Source of the DNA: Modicisalibacter radicis
GTDB lineage: Bacteria > Pseudomonadota > Gammaproteobacteria > Pseudomonadales > Halomonadaceae
Assembly: GCF_900961225.1 (NCBI RefSeq)
Contig: NZ_CAAHFN010000076.1
Location: forward strand, 124,001 to 188,000
Direction of reading: 5' to 3'
DNA length: 64,000 nucleotides
The position numbers were made by a program, and so were the translations under genes. Shown one piece after another: positions 22,560-30,419 of this stretch (its first letter is position 1; each line of letters begins with the position of its first letter). The notes under the pieces were generated by a model, which did no database searches, had not been told where the DNA came from, and worked only from the letters and a program-made list of their open reading frames with translations.

Positions 22560-23120
22560 TCACGCGCCGGGGGCTACACCCAGCTCGCGGTTGAGGGCGG
22601 GCCATAGCGCATGAAAATCCCGCTCCAGGCCCGCATAGTCGGCCTCGACCCAGGGCACCAGCGCGGCAAGGCGATTGGGGCCGCGCAAGCGCCGGCCGAT
22701 ATTGGCGATGGCCGAGCAGGTGAAGTCGAGGTCGGCGTAGCGCGACAGCCAGTCCTCCTCGATGAGCAGCGGCACCATCGTCGCCAGACGAGCCGGCGCG
22801 GAGCGCGACGCCAGAACCCGGTAGCAGCGAGCAACCAGGGCCGGGTCGAGATGGTCGCGGGCCACGAAATGATCCCACACCATGTCCAGCGCGATGCCCG
22901 CATAGCGTCGCCCGTCATCCGGCGCCCGCGAGCGGGCCTCGCGCACCACCTGGTGCTGGTCCACCCAGGCGTCGACCCGGCGATGATGGCGTATCCCTGT
23001 CGCCGCCGCCGGGCTCCAGTCGCTCAGGTCGACGCCCTTGACGCCATCGGCGATCAGGTTGCCGTGGAGGAATTCGTCCGTGCCACCACGGGCCAGCCAG
23101 CCATGGGCGAGAAAATTCAC
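22560..23120 (-). CDS. acpH: Acyl carrier protein phosphodiesterase (DUF479)
   Basis: 186-residue HD-like hydrolase that removes phosphopantetheine from holo-ACP. The N-terminus MNFLAHGWLA, GNLIADGVKG, HHRRVDAWVDQHQVV and ALDMVWDHFVARD carry the His and Asp residues that make up the metal site in AcpH. It follows tusE by ten bases on the same strand and is probably the last gene of the tusDCBE-acpH unit. The ends of acpH and moeA touch without a terminator. Confidence 0.87.
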   Translation of the reverse strand: MNFLAHGWLARGGTDEFLHGNLIADGVKGVDLSDWSPAAATGIRHHRRVDAWVDQHQVVREARSRAPDDGRRYAGIALDMVWDHFVARDHLDPALVARCYRVLASRSAPARLATMVPLLIEEDWLSRYADLDFTCSAIANIGRRLRGPNRLAALVPWVEADYAGLERDFHALWPALNRELGVAPGA

Positions 23121-23130
23121 CGGCGACGTC

Positions 23131-23484
23131 CTACAGACAGTTGGTGGGCTTGGGCAGCCCCGCCAGCCGCGCGGCGACCTTGGCCGGGCTGTCGGGGAAC
23201 AACCGCATCAGATGGATCGAGCGGCCCTTGTCCGGCCCCAGCCGTTGACCGACCGCCTTGACCAGCGGGCGCATCGCCGGCGCCATTTGATAACGCCGAT
23301 AGAAATCACGCAGGACCTCGATCACTTCCCAGTGCTCGTCGCTCAATGCGCGGCCCTCTTCGGCGGCCAGGGCCTCGGCAACGCCGGGCGACCAGTCGTC
23401 CAGGTCGACGAGATAGCCTTCCGGATCCAGCGCCACTCGGCGCGGTCCGACGTCGAGGTGGCGTGCGGCGGTCGTCGTGGCCAT
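23131..23484 (-). CDS. tusE: Sulfur relay protein TusE (DsrC family)
   Basis: 117-residue TusE/DsrC protein that receives persulfide from TusBCD and hands it to MnmA for 2-thiolation of wobble uridine in tRNA. DPEGYLVDLDDWSPGVAEALA and DEHWEVIEVLRDFYRRY are typical, and the essential penultimate Cys is present (GLPKPTNCL). ATG 23484 shares one base with the tusB TAA, so translation is coupled; the in-frame extension upstream lies inside tusB and is not used. Confidence 0.94.
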   Translation of the reverse strand: MATTTAARHLDVGPRRVALDPEGYLVDLDDWSPGVAEALAAEEGRALSDEHWEVIEVLRDFYRRYQMAPAMRPLVKAVGQRLGPDKGRSIHLMRLFPDSPAKVAARLAGLPKPTNCL

Positions 23485-23774
23485 TAGAACCAGCTCACAG
23501 TGCGTTGAGTTTCCTCCGTCAGCGTGACGAAGCCTTGCATATCCAGTGGCGTTACCCAGCTCGCGCAGCATCCGGTCAAGCCTCTCGAGGCAAGATCCTC
23601 GAGCAACGCGAAACAGCGCCCTTCGAGCGCGGAAAAGAGGGCCGCCTGAGGCTCGACCGCGCCATAGACCCCCGCCTCTATCAGCAGCAACCGGTCGTCG
23701 GCTCCCATGGTGCGCAGCATCTCGTGTGCCACGCCACTCGAAGCGGGGGAACGGTTGAGCAAGTGCAGTATCAT
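23484..23774 (-). CDS. tusB: Sulfur relay protein TusB (DsrH family)
   Basis: 96-residue small subunit of the TusBCD hexamer. MILHLLNRSP at the start, LLLIEAGVYGA in the middle and a C-terminal TVSW tail match DsrH/TusB. Its stop overlaps tusE and tusC ends 27 bases before it. It acts in the thiouridine sulfur relay as a structural partner of TusD. Confidence 0.87.
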   Translation of the reverse strand: MILHLLNRSPASSGVAHEMLRTMGADDRLLLIEAGVYGAVEPQAALFSALEGRCFALLEDLASRGLTGCCASWVTPLDMQGFVTLTEETQRTVSWF

Positions 23775-23801
23775 GGCGAAACGGATCCTCGCTGGGCGGC
23801 A

Positions 23802-24167
23802 TCAAAAATTGAAGACCGAGGCGCTGGTCGCGAACAGCCCGGGCAAGACGTCACTCGTCACCGGCGTCACCGGCCAGTCGAGCTCCGCTACCGTGAGTCC
23901 CCGAGCGGCCAGGGACGCGGCATCGACGCGTATATCCTCGATATCGTACATGGCCAGCATGTCGAGCGTGGTATGGCTGCCCTTCTGTCCGAGCGGCCCG
24001 GCCTGCTGGCCGCTACGCAGGGCCTCTACGCCGTCGCCGAGAAACAGCAGGGTCACATCCTGGCCGAGGGCGGCGGCCACCAGGGCGACATCCAGCCCTT
24101 CACGCAGCCAGCTGCTGTCGTGAGGCGCGTGGCGAAGTACCACTAGCATCGTTTGCGGATCATCCAT
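23802..24167 (-). CDS. tusC: Sulfur relay protein TusC (DsrF family)
   Basis: 121-residue DsrF-like subunit. VVLRHAPHDSSWLREGLDVAL matches the family opening (RxxPHGxxxxxEGLD), and LLFLGDGVEALRSGQQ is the central strand and helix. It lies between tusD and tusB, 12 bases after tusD. Together with TusB and TusD it forms the complex that relays sulfur to TusE. Confidence 0.88.
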   Translation of the reverse strand: MDDPQTMLVVLRHAPHDSSWLREGLDVALVAAALGQDVTLLFLGDGVEALRSGQQAGPLGQKGSHTTLDMLAMYDIEDIRVDAASLAARGLTVAELDWPVTPVTSDVLPGLFATSASVFNF

Positions 24168-24179
24168 GCGACCCCCGCG

Positions 24180-24572
24180 TCAGGGTGAGAACGTCACCAG
24201 CCGGTCATGGGTCAGGCTGGCTTCCACCAACTGTCCCAGTCCGGTGAGTTCGAAGGGCGGTTCGACATTGTACGCTGGCTTGCCATGACGTCGCGCCTCG
24301 CGCTCATCGGTCATGCCCCGTCGCAAGGCCGCAGCCACGCAGACCAGTAACGCCGTGCCTTGCGATTCGGCCAATCGCAACCAGGCATCGCCCAGATGCG
24401 GTTCGTCCTGCGGCGGCGCAGCCAGCCGCGAGGCATTGTAGACGCCGTCATGGTAGAAGAAGACGGTTTCCAGCCGGTGCCCGCGATCGACCAGCGCGTG
24501 AGCGAAACGCAATGCCGAGTGTGACGCTTGATGGGAATAGGGTCCGCCCATTACTACCAGGCCATAGCGCAT
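24180..24572 (-). CDS. tusD: Sulfurtransferase TusD (DsrE family)
   Basis: 130-residue DsrE-like subunit bearing the active cysteine of the relay: LLVCVAAALRRG near residue 80. GGPYSHQASHSALRFAHALV and VFFYHDGVYNA are the family hallmarks, the latter near residue 40. It is the first gene of tusDCBE-acpH; the promoter should lie in the short 24573-24676 gap, where I find no strong consensus. Confidence 0.92.
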   Translation of the reverse strand: MRYGLVVMGGPYSHQASHSALRFAHALVDRGHRLETVFFYHDGVYNASRLAAPPQDEPHLGDAWLRLAESQGTALLVCVAAALRRGMTDEREARRHGKPAYNVEPPFELTGLGQLVEASLTHDRLVTFSP

Positions 24573-24676
24573 CTTGATCCCCTCGTTGACCGGCCCCTAT
24601 TGTCGTGTACGCCTCACGGCGAAGGCAATCTCTAGCACAGCAGCCGCCGCGCCCACGACTTCTGCAGTCCGCTATC

Positions 24677-24714
24677 GAAAGAGCCCCCGCCGGCTGCCCG
24701 GCGGGGGCTCTTTC
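24677..24714 (-). terminator. Strong terminator downstream of yccA
   Basis: A 17-bp perfect stem (24677-24693 with 24698-24714) with a four-base loop begins 16 bases after the yccA stop. Its arms start and end with GAAAG/CTTTC, giving a T-rich 3' arm on both strands. It mainly terminates yccA on the minus strand and insulates the tus operon. Confidence 0.85.
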
Positions 24715-24730
24715 ATCGTCCCGAGCGGTC

Positions 24731-25399
24731 TCAGTCGTTGTTCATGATGCCCAGCAGCGAAAGCAGGCTGATGAACAGATTGTAGATCGACACGTAGAGC
24801 GTCACGGTGGCCAGGATATAGTTGGTCTCACCGGCACGATGCACGATCTCGCTGGTCTGGTAGAGGATGACCGCCGAGGAGAACAGCACGAAGCCGGCGG
24901 ATACCGCCAATGCCAGGGCGCCGATATTGAAGATCATCGCCACGACCATGGCCAGGATCAGCACGATGGCGCCGGCCATCAGAAAGTTGCTCAGGAAACC
25001 GAAATCCTTGCGGGTGATCAGCGCCACCGCCGACAGGCCCACGAACGTCGCCCCGGTCATGGCAAGCGCCGTCATTACCAGCTGGCCTCCGTTGGGCACG
25101 GACAGGTAGAGGCTGATCACCGGGCCGAGGGTGAAGCCCATGAAACCGGTAAAGGCAAAGGTTGCCAGCAACCCGGCCGCCGAATCGGCGGTCTTGTGGA
25201 CCAGGAACATCAGGCCGTAGGCACCAATGAAGAAGATCAGAATGTTCATCTGACCCACACCCATGGCGACGGCGACGCTGGCGGTCACTGCCGAGAACAG
25301 CAGTGTCATAGCCAGCAACATGTAGGTGTTGCGCAATACTTTGTTGGTCGCTAACGCCGACGTGCGGCGATCACTGACCTGCGATGACTGATAGGCCAT
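24731..25399 (-). CDS. yccA: Bax inhibitor-1/YccA family membrane protein
   Basis: 222-residue inner-membrane protein with seven helices, of the BI-1 (TMBIM) family. The N-terminus LATNKVLRNTYMLLAMTLLF and the terminal YVSIYNLFISLLSLLGIMNN are characteristic of YccA, which in E. coli binds and restrains the FtsH membrane protease. A GC-rich terminator follows. Single-gene unit with its promoter in the 141-base gap upstream. Confidence 0.93.
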   Translation of the reverse strand: MAYQSSQVSDRRTSALATNKVLRNTYMLLAMTLLFSAVTASVAVAMGVGQMNILIFFIGAYGLMFLVHKTADSAAGLLATFAFTGFMGFTLGPVISLYLSVPNGGQLVMTALAMTGATFVGLSAVALITRKDFGFLSNFLMAGAIVLILAMVVAMIFNIGALALAVSAGFVLFSSAVILYQTSEIVHRAGETNYILATVTLYVSIYNLFISLLSLLGIMNND

Positions 25400-25540
25400 G
25401 ATTTCAGGCTCCTGTGGTTACGGAAACGGTTACGGGGAACGAGTGCTAAAGAGAACTGTGAATATGACCTAGCATGCCGCCTGCGGGTTCCCCACGCAAG
25501 CGACAACGGCGCGTTTTTGAGGGGCACCCCGTTTGCTGGC

Positions 25541-26215
25541 TTACGTTTTGCTAGCAAAATGAGAAACGCTCTCGCTCAATGCTTCGATATGCAGGGCCCG
25601 GGTACTGAAGGCCCCCAGATCGATATACCTGACATTGCCCAGATTCGTCGGCGAAGCCAGGATGGTGTGGCCTACCACCACCGCATCGATATTGCTCACC
25701 CGCGTTTCGCAGCGCGAGGCGATGCGCCGCCGAGCCCAGGTCAGCCGTTGTCTCAGCGCATGCCCCTGTTGCGCCAGGGCCGCCCAATCGTCCGGCGGTT
25801 CGGCATGCACGATCCCGACCCTGGCATCGTCGAGCGCCACTTCGATGGCATAGGGCATACGCGCCAACGCCTCGTGCAACAAGGCTGCCAGTCGACGAGG
25901 CTGCTCGTTCAACGCCCATCCTCCGCCGTTCTCGACCCACAATGCCCAATCGCCCCCTTGCAGGGCCTGCGAGGCCAGTTCCTCGTGGTTGCCGCGCACC
26001 GAGTGGAACCACGGCTCGAAAACCAGCTCCAGGCAGGCCCGCGAGTCGGGGCCGCGATCGATCAAGTCGCCGACGCAGAACAACCGGTCGCGCGTGGCAT
26101 CGAACCCCTTGCGCTCGAGCGCCGTCGCCAGCAAATCGTAACAGCCGTGGATATCGCCCACGACATAGTCCGTGCCTTCCCGGTTGATGGTAAAACGCTG
26201 GACCAGCTCGCTCAT
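25541..26215 (-). CDS. Serine/threonine-type metallophosphoesterase
   Basis: 224 residues, calcineurin-like phosphoesterase of the lambda-phosphatase/PrpE type. Metal-ligand motifs are complete: VVGDIHGCYDLL, VGDLIDRGPDS, VRGNHEELA, GIVHAEPP and VVVGHTIL. Such enzymes remove phosphate from Ser/Thr/His of proteins or from small nucleotides. ATG 26215 (MSELVQRF) is chosen because the in-frame upstream start at 26305 lies inside the terminator of the preceding gene; AGGAG sits about eleven bases before 26215. No kinase is adjacent. Confidence 0.85.
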   Translation of the reverse strand: MSELVQRFTINREGTDYVVGDIHGCYDLLATALERKGFDATRDRLFCVGDLIDRGPDSRACLELVFEPWFHSVRGNHEELASQALQGGDWALWVENGGGWALNEQPRRLAALLHEALARMPYAIEVALDDARVGIVHAEPPDDWAALAQQGHALRQRLTWARRRIASRCETRVSNIDAVVVGHTILASPTNLGNVRYIDLGAFSTRALHIEALSESVSHFASKT

Positions 26216-26300
26216 GGACTGGAACACTCCTGGCTCGTCGTCCGCCGTCCGCCAACGTTCGCGCGAGTCGAAGGCGAGGCGGTATACGGAAACATAGAGA

Positions 26301-26329
26301 AACAAGCCCCGGCATGACCGGGGCTTGTT
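26301..26329 (-). terminator. Terminator after the 91-residue gene
   Basis: Twelve-base-pair perfect inverted repeat AACAAGCCCCGG / CCGGGGCTTGTT with a five-base loop. On the minus strand the 3' arm is followed by T-rich TTGTTTCTC. It separates the small-gene cluster from the phosphatase gene. Confidence 0.8.
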
Positions 26330-26355
26330 ATCACAGGGCTTTCACCGCGGCGGGG

Positions 26356-26631
26356 TCAGGTCTTCTTATCGCCTTGCAGATTCAGGCGTAACACGACCCC
26401 CGTATCCTGACGCAAGTTAGCAACTTCGAGAGCATGCGTGGTCATGTCCGCTTCGAGTCGGCTCAATGCGTCCGGATCGCTCTGCTGCATCGCCAGAAGC
26501 TGATTCTCCGAGAGATCGCGTTGTCCGATGTAGTCCTTGCCGGCCTTGCGAAGCGCGGTACCCACTTCACCGGCCACCGTCTCGTGAAATGCCGTCTCGT
26601 CGTCGCCTGTATTCAGGATCGTGATTTCCAT
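26356..26631 (-). CDS. Hypothetical 91-residue protein
   Basis: Small acidic soluble protein beginning MEITILNTGDDETAFHETVA. ATG 26631 has AGGAG six bases upstream and matches the start of coding character; the frame is open further up to 26820 without a site. It contains a heptad-like stretch around residues 40-75 (LSENQLLAMQQSDPDALSRL). I do not recognise the family. It is the last of three small minus-strand genes (CsbD, 84-residue, this) and ends before a good terminator. Confidence 0.65.
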   Translation of the reverse strand: MEITILNTGDDETAFHETVAGEVGTALRKAGKDYIGQRDLSENQLLAMQQSDPDALSRLEADMTTHALEVANLRQDTGVVLRLNLQGDKKT

Positions 26632-26680
26632 GTCCTGCTCCTGTTGCCTCGATTCCTTGCTGCCGACCGGCGCGAAGCCG

Positions 26681-26935
26681 TCATGCAGAGCGGCTGACAC
26701 GTGCCTCGTAGTGTGCGGGAACGTCGCCGACCTCCGGATGATAGCGCGGGTCGGTGACCTCCAGGCGCTGTTCGCCCCGGTCTTGGCGATACACGATGAC
26801 ATCGCCCTTGGCCAGGTCATGCAGCGCCTCTACGATCACGGTGTCGCCGTCCACGGTCCCCTGGACGGGGCCCAATCGCTCGCCCGACGCCTTCTCGATC
26901 AACAACGTGTCGTTGTGCGCGGTTTCCGTTTGCAT
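26681..26935 (-). CDS. Hypothetical 84-residue protein
   Basis: Small protein rich in beta-type residues: GPVQGTVDGDTVIVEALHDL and GDVIVYRQDRGEQRLEVTD suggest a small barrel or SH3/OB-like fold. The family is not recognised. AAGGAGAG lies just before the start. It stands between the CsbD gene and the 91-residue gene, with short gaps of about 40-50 bases on both sides, so it probably belongs to the same stress-type unit. Confidence 0.65.
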   Translation of the reverse strand: MQTETAHNDTLLIEKASGERLGPVQGTVDGDTVIVEALHDLAKGDVIVYRQDRGEQRLEVTDPRYHPEVGDVPAHYEARVSRSA

Positions 26936-26977
26936 CTGGCTCTCCTTGCAGTGCCTTGGACAATCAACCCGGCCGGA

Positions 26978-27175
26978 TCAGAGCGTTTCGTAGAAGGAAT
27001 CGACCTCTTTCTTGGCCTCCTCGCGGGCCATGCCGTGCCGCTCCTGCAGGACGCCGACCAGGCGCTCATATTCGCCATCGACGACATCCAGGTCGTCATC
27101 GGTCAGCTTGCCCCAACGCTTCTGGGCTTCGCCCTTGATCTGCTTCCAGTTGCCTTTCACCTGATCGCTATTCAT
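26978..27175 (-). CDS. CsbD family stress protein
   Basis: 65 residues. MNSDQVKGNWKQIKGEAQKR followed by WGKLTDDDLDVVDG is the textbook CsbD/YjbJ opening, and the chain continues RLVGVLQERHGMAREEAKKE. These hydrophilic helical proteins are induced by general, osmotic or stationary-phase stress; their molecular role is unknown. AAGGAG lies six to seven bases before ATG 27175. First gene of the small minus-strand cluster. Confidence 0.9.
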   Translation of the reverse strand: MNSDQVKGNWKQIKGEAQKRWGKLTDDDLDVVDGEYERLVGVLQERHGMAREEAKKEVDSFYETL

Positions 27176-27369
27176 GAGTCTCTCCTTGTCGCTTCCGTGC
27201 AAGCGCTTCTTGCGCTCCCCCCTAACGTAGCAGTCACCTGGGTTTTGACCAGCCCCTCGTATCTTGGAATCCCGGCGGCGCTTGCCCCATCCACGATCAT
27301 GGCCACCTTCGCCGGGTGCAACAGTACGAGCGCCGCGCGTAAGGCCTTGTATTGATTGCCAGCCGGTAG

Positions 27370-27397
27370 TTGACGAGCGCAAAAAAAATGGTAGTAT
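27370..27397 (+). promoter_or_regulatory. Promoter of tRNA-Ser
   Basis: TTGACG (27370-27375) is followed after 16 bases by TAGTAT (27392-27397), about 15 bases before the 5' end of the tRNA. An A-run lies in the spacer. Confidence 0.65.
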
Positions 27398-27412
27398 ACG
27401 CCTCCGTAAGCC

Positions 27413-27503
27413 GGAGGGATGGCAGAGCGGTTGAATGCACCGGTCTTGAAAACCGGCGAAGGTTTATAGCCTTCCCAGGGTTCGAATCCCTGTCCCTCCG
27501 CCA
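27413..27503 (+). tRNA. tRNA-Ser(UGA)
   Basis: 91-nucleotide type II tRNA. The acceptor stem GGAGGGA pairs with TCCCTCC, followed by discriminator G and an encoded CCA. The anticodon stem CCGGT/ACCGG closes the loop CTTGAAA with anticodon TGA. A long variable arm (GCGAAGG...CCTTCCC) and the T loop GTTCGAATCC are present. All features of serine tRNA decoding UCA are in place. Confidence 0.97.
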
Positions 27504-27554
27504 CTTACCATTAGTTACCCACAACTTGGCAGCGTTGCGCCGAGTTGGCGACGA

Positions 27555-27596
27555 ACCGCCCTTCAAGCCGAAATGGCACGATGAGGCGGTTTTTTG
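27555..27596 (+). terminator. Probable terminator of tRNA-Ser
   Basis: ACCGCC (27555-27560) pairs with GGCGGT (27585-27590), followed by TTTTTT. The 24-base loop contains a minor GCC/GGC stem. It lies about 50 bases past the tRNA 3' end and matches the plus-strand direction. Confidence 0.7.
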
Positions 27597-27604
27597 TGTG
27601 CGGC

Positions 27605-27832
27605 CTAACCCTCGGCTTGCGCCCCACCATCGGGCTTCGCATGGGGTCGAGCCGATCCTGGCGATCGAAAAAACGGTATCTCGGGCTGCAACTGTTCGAG
27701 CGTTTCCAGCGGGACCCATCCCGATTGCCCATCGCCATGGCGCGTGCACCAGACCCAACCATTCAGGATTCTGATGCCGCCTGGTTCATGCCCTGGCTTT
27801 ACGCATGATCTGCTCACCTCCTCACCAATCAC
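27605..27832 (-). CDS. Putative small SH3-like protein
   Basis: 75 residues if GTG 27832 is used (GAGGG seven bases upstream). The core VKPGHEPGGIRILNGWVW then GDGQSGWVPLETLEQL has the Trp and Gly spacing of short bacterial SH3-like (variant SH3) proteins. A second candidate, ATG 27806 with GAGGAGG ten bases upstream, is in the wrong frame by one base and gives only six codons, so the gene could also be slightly damaged. The C-terminal tail is low-complexity. Function unknown. Confidence 0.45.
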   Translation of the reverse strand: MIGEEVSRSCVKPGHEPGGIRILNGWVWCTRHGDGQSGWVPLETLEQLQPEIPFFRSPGSARPHAKPDGGAQAEG

Positions 27833-28090
27833 GCCTATACCCTCGGTTGCGGATATCGTCGAAGCAGCGATATAGGGGCCAGCCAACCCCGGCATGCGCC
27901 AAATACCATGGCCGCATGTCGTACGAGGCTATTTCGCCGGGCAAATGCGCACTTTTGACCAGGGATTTGCTATCGCGCAACCTTCATTTGTCCCGATAGA
28001 CTTACCCACAGGAAGATTGATAAGCGACCGCTGGAAAATGTACCGTCGAAGTGACCAAATAACATACACTACGCAACGCAGGGTGCTTTT
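27833..28090. other. Sparse intergenic stretch after the tRNA
   Basis: Between the SH3-like frame and the 28091 gene I see no convincing reading frame, repeat or RNA. The last 100 bases are relatively AT-rich (around AAATAACATACACTACG) and probably hold the promoter of the downstream small gene. No integrase, direct repeat of the tRNA 3' end or other sign of an inserted element was found. Confidence 0.4.
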
Positions 28091-28360
28091 ATGCCCATCT
28101 TCTCAGTCCATTACGACCTCGACCTTCCCGATGAATACGCCGCGTTCTACGATGCGCTCGAAGCCTACACCCATCGGCATGTCATGGATGGCTGCTGGCT
28201 ACTCGAAACGACAGGTAACGCCGCGGATATCCGCGACCGACTTCGGCCCCACTTGACGAGCCAGGACTCGCTGCTGGTTGCTCAAGTCAGCCAGGATTGG
28301 GCGGGGGCCGGCACCGAATGCGGCGATTGGCTGAACGAAAGCCAGCGCAACTTCGGCTGA
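28091..28360 (+). CDS. Hypothetical 89-residue protein
   Basis: Small protein: MPIFSVHYDLDLPDEYAAFY, LEAYTHRHVMDGCWLLETTG, HLTSQDSLLVAQVSQDWAG, ending WLNESQRNFG. The beta-alpha-beta pattern with a terminal strand and a W-containing loop resembles ferredoxin-like folds such as SinR-type or Cas2-like proteins, but I cannot name the family. CAGGGTG is about seven bases before ATG. It is a single gene with no partner, so there is no sign of a CRISPR or toxin context. Confidence 0.6.
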   Translation: MPIFSVHYDLDLPDEYAAFYDALEAYTHRHVMDGCWLLETTGNAADIRDRLRPHLTSQDSLLVAQVSQDWAGAGTECGDWLNESQRNFG

Positions 28361-28392
28361 ACCTTGAAGTCCGGAAGCAACGATAGATCTGG

Positions 28393-28435
28393 CCCGGTTG
28401 CCGAGGCTGCATTATTCATGGCCGCAGCAACCGGG
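28393..28435. repeat. Inverted repeat between small gene and nhaP2
   Basis: Nine-base arms CCCGGTTGC (28393-28401) and GCAACCGGG (28427-28435) are separated by 25 bases. It lies between convergent genes and may act as a terminator without T-tract, or be a repeat unit; no second copy was noticed. Confidence 0.4.
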
Positions 28436-28509
28436 CAACGGCCATTCTTCAGGTCTTCTCTCCTTCTGCGGCTTGCTCGCTTCCGGGCGGCTGGCTTGTC
28501 GCTGGCGCA

Positions 28510-30216
28510 TCAATAAAGACGCAACCCGACACGCTTGACGTGGTTGCCGTCCATTTCGCTGATCACCCACTGAAAGCCGTGCCAGTCGATGTCATCACCT
28601 ACAACGGGGTGACCACCGACACGCAGGGACACGAATTCGCCAAGCGTCATCTCCTGTTCACCCGGACTCAGCGTCAAGCCGTAGGCATCCGCCACGTCTC
28701 GCATCAACGCACCGCCGTCGAGAGTGAAGGTGCCGAAGAAGGCACGCTCCTGCTTGAGGCGGGCATCGCCGTTGAAAAGCCGATTCAGCGCTGGCAAATC
28801 GTCACTGCGGCCGATGACGCAAAGCACATCCCCCAGACGCAGCCGTGTATTTCCCTTGGGGTGCAACATCGCATGCTGCCGAAACAGGGCCGAGATGATC
28901 GCGCCCGAGGGAAAGCGCAGCAAGCGGATGGGAGCGTCCTCCAGGGCATCGTTTTCGACCTGATAGACGAACATCTCGTAATCGTTTTCCGGCAGGACGC
29001 CCAGCGGGCCGCGCCGATTGGGGGTGGTCCGGGCGGGCACCAGAACCCGGGTGATCCGGGCCGCCGGAGAGAGGCTGCTGCCCTGGACAAGCAGCGATAT
29101 CAGCACGCCGAAAAAGGCCACGTTGAAGTACAGCGCGGCATTCTCCACACCGCCGATGACCGGAAAGATCGCCAGCACGATTGGCACCGCGCCGCGCAGC
29201 CCGACCCAGGAGATGAAGGCGATCTCTCGCCAGCGAAAGCGGAAGAATGGCTTGATGGCCACGATCACCGCCAATGGGCGCGCCACGAAGATCAAGATCA
29301 ACGACAGCAAGGTGGCTGGAATGGCATAGTCCATCATCTCGCTCGGGGTCACCAACAGGCCCAGCACCAGAAAAAGCCCGATTTGACTGAGCCAGGCCAG
29401 GCCATCGTGCACGGGCAGAATGAAGCTGAGATGCCGCCCCGGTTGATTGCCGACCATGAGCCCGGCCAGGTAGATCGCCAGAAAGCCACTGCCCCCAAGC
29501 ACGCTGGTCAAACCGAAGACAAACAGCCCCAGCCCCAGCGTCAGCAGCGAATACAGCCCGGGGGCCAGATCGAGCCAGCGCAGCAACTTGCCGATCAGCC
29601 AGCCGCCACCCACGCCGATCAGCAACCCCAGCCCGAACTGATTGAGAAACAGAAGCAGGGTGTCGACGGGGCCACCAACCTCGCCGGTTAGCACCTCGAC
29701 CAGGGTGATGGTCAGGAATATGGCCATCGGATCGTTGGTGCCTGACTCGATTTCCAGCGTGGCCCCGACGCGCTCATTCAGATTGAGGCCCCGTCCGCCG
29801 AGCATCGAGAAAACCGCCGCGGCATCCGTCGAGCCGACGATCGCCCCCACCAGCAGGCCCTGGGCGAGGCTAAGGTCGAGCAGCCACATGGCACACAGGC
29901 CCACGATGCCACTGGTCAGAAAGACCCCCAGTGTCGCCAGTGACAGCGCCGGCTTGAAGCCGACGCGGAAGGTTTTCAGGCGCGTTCTCAGCCCACCGTC
30001 GAGCAGGATCATGGCCAGGGCAAGATGACCGATGATGAACGCCAGCGGGTAGTTGTCGAACTCGATCCCCAGCAAACCGTCTTCCCCGGCAAGCATGCCC
30101 AACGCCAGGAAGAACAACAGCAGAGGAAGGCCGAACAAAGCCGATAGGCGACTGGCCAGAATGCTCAGTGCCAGCAACGAACCGGTGAACAGGAACAGCG
30201 TGTTGATACTATCCAT
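28510..30216 (-). CDS. nhaP2: Potassium/proton antiporter, NhaP2/CvrA type
   Basis: 568 residues. The N-terminal 390 form a CPA1 exchanger with about twelve helices; LLDGGLRTRL, GAIVGSTDAAAVFSMLGGRG and GATLEIESGTNDPMAIFLTI hold the ion-binding Asp residues, and SWVGLRGAVPIVLAIFP the Arg/Gly motif. The cytoplasmic part contains a TrkA_C domain (VENDALEDAPIRLLRFPSGA onward) and a final CorC_HlyC-like domain (about 490-568). This layout is that of NhaP2 (CvrA), which exports K+ for volume and pH control. Single-gene unit. Confidence 0.93.
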   Translation of the reverse strand: MDSINTLFLFTGSLLALSILASRLSALFGLPLLLFFLALGMLAGEDGLLGIEFDNYPLAFIIGHLALAMILLDGGLRTRLKTFRVGFKPALSLATLGVFLTSGIVGLCAMWLLDLSLAQGLLVGAIVGSTDAAAVFSMLGGRGLNLNERVGATLEIESGTNDPMAIFLTITLVEVLTGEVGGPVDTLLLFLNQFGLGLLIGVGGGWLIGKLLRWLDLAPGLYSLLTLGLGLFVFGLTSVLGGSGFLAIYLAGLMVGNQPGRHLSFILPVHDGLAWLSQIGLFLVLGLLVTPSEMMDYAIPATLLSLILIFVARPLAVIVAIKPFFRFRWREIAFISWVGLRGAVPIVLAIFPVIGGVENAALYFNVAFFGVLISLLVQGSSLSPAARITRVLVPARTTPNRRGPLGVLPENDYEMFVYQVENDALEDAPIRLLRFPSGAIISALFRQHAMLHPKGNTRLRLGDVLCVIGRSDDLPALNRLFNGDARLKQERAFFGTFTLDGGALMRDVADAYGLTLSPGEQEMTLGEFVSLRVGGHPVVGDDIDWHGFQWVISEMDGNHVKRVGLRLY

Positions 30217-30419
30217 GGCGGATTCCCGTTGATTCCCTTCAAGTATGCCATGCGCTCCCGCCGTCGCGCAGCGCTCCGCGCAAGACGCTAGCGGCGCCAG
30301 GTCATTTACGATGCCGAATCAACGGCTTCGCTAGCCAGCCCAAGGCAGCCCGGGCTAGACTGGAGCGCCGCCCTCACCGCTACGCGGGCCATCTCATCGC
30401 GCAGTAGAAGGAATCGTCA

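Noticed and set aside
26356..26935. Toxin-antitoxin pair made of the two small genes
   Set aside because: Neither product shows a known toxin or antitoxin motif, gaps are 40-50 bases instead of overlapping, and the CsbD neighbour points to stress.
27504..28090. Possible integrated element at the 3' end of tRNA-Ser
   Set aside because: No integrase, no repeat of the tRNA 3' end and no foreign-type genes were seen; the stretch is merely gene-poor.
28393..28435. Inverted repeat as a REP element or CRISPR unit
   Set aside because: Only a single copy was noticed, with no regular spacing.
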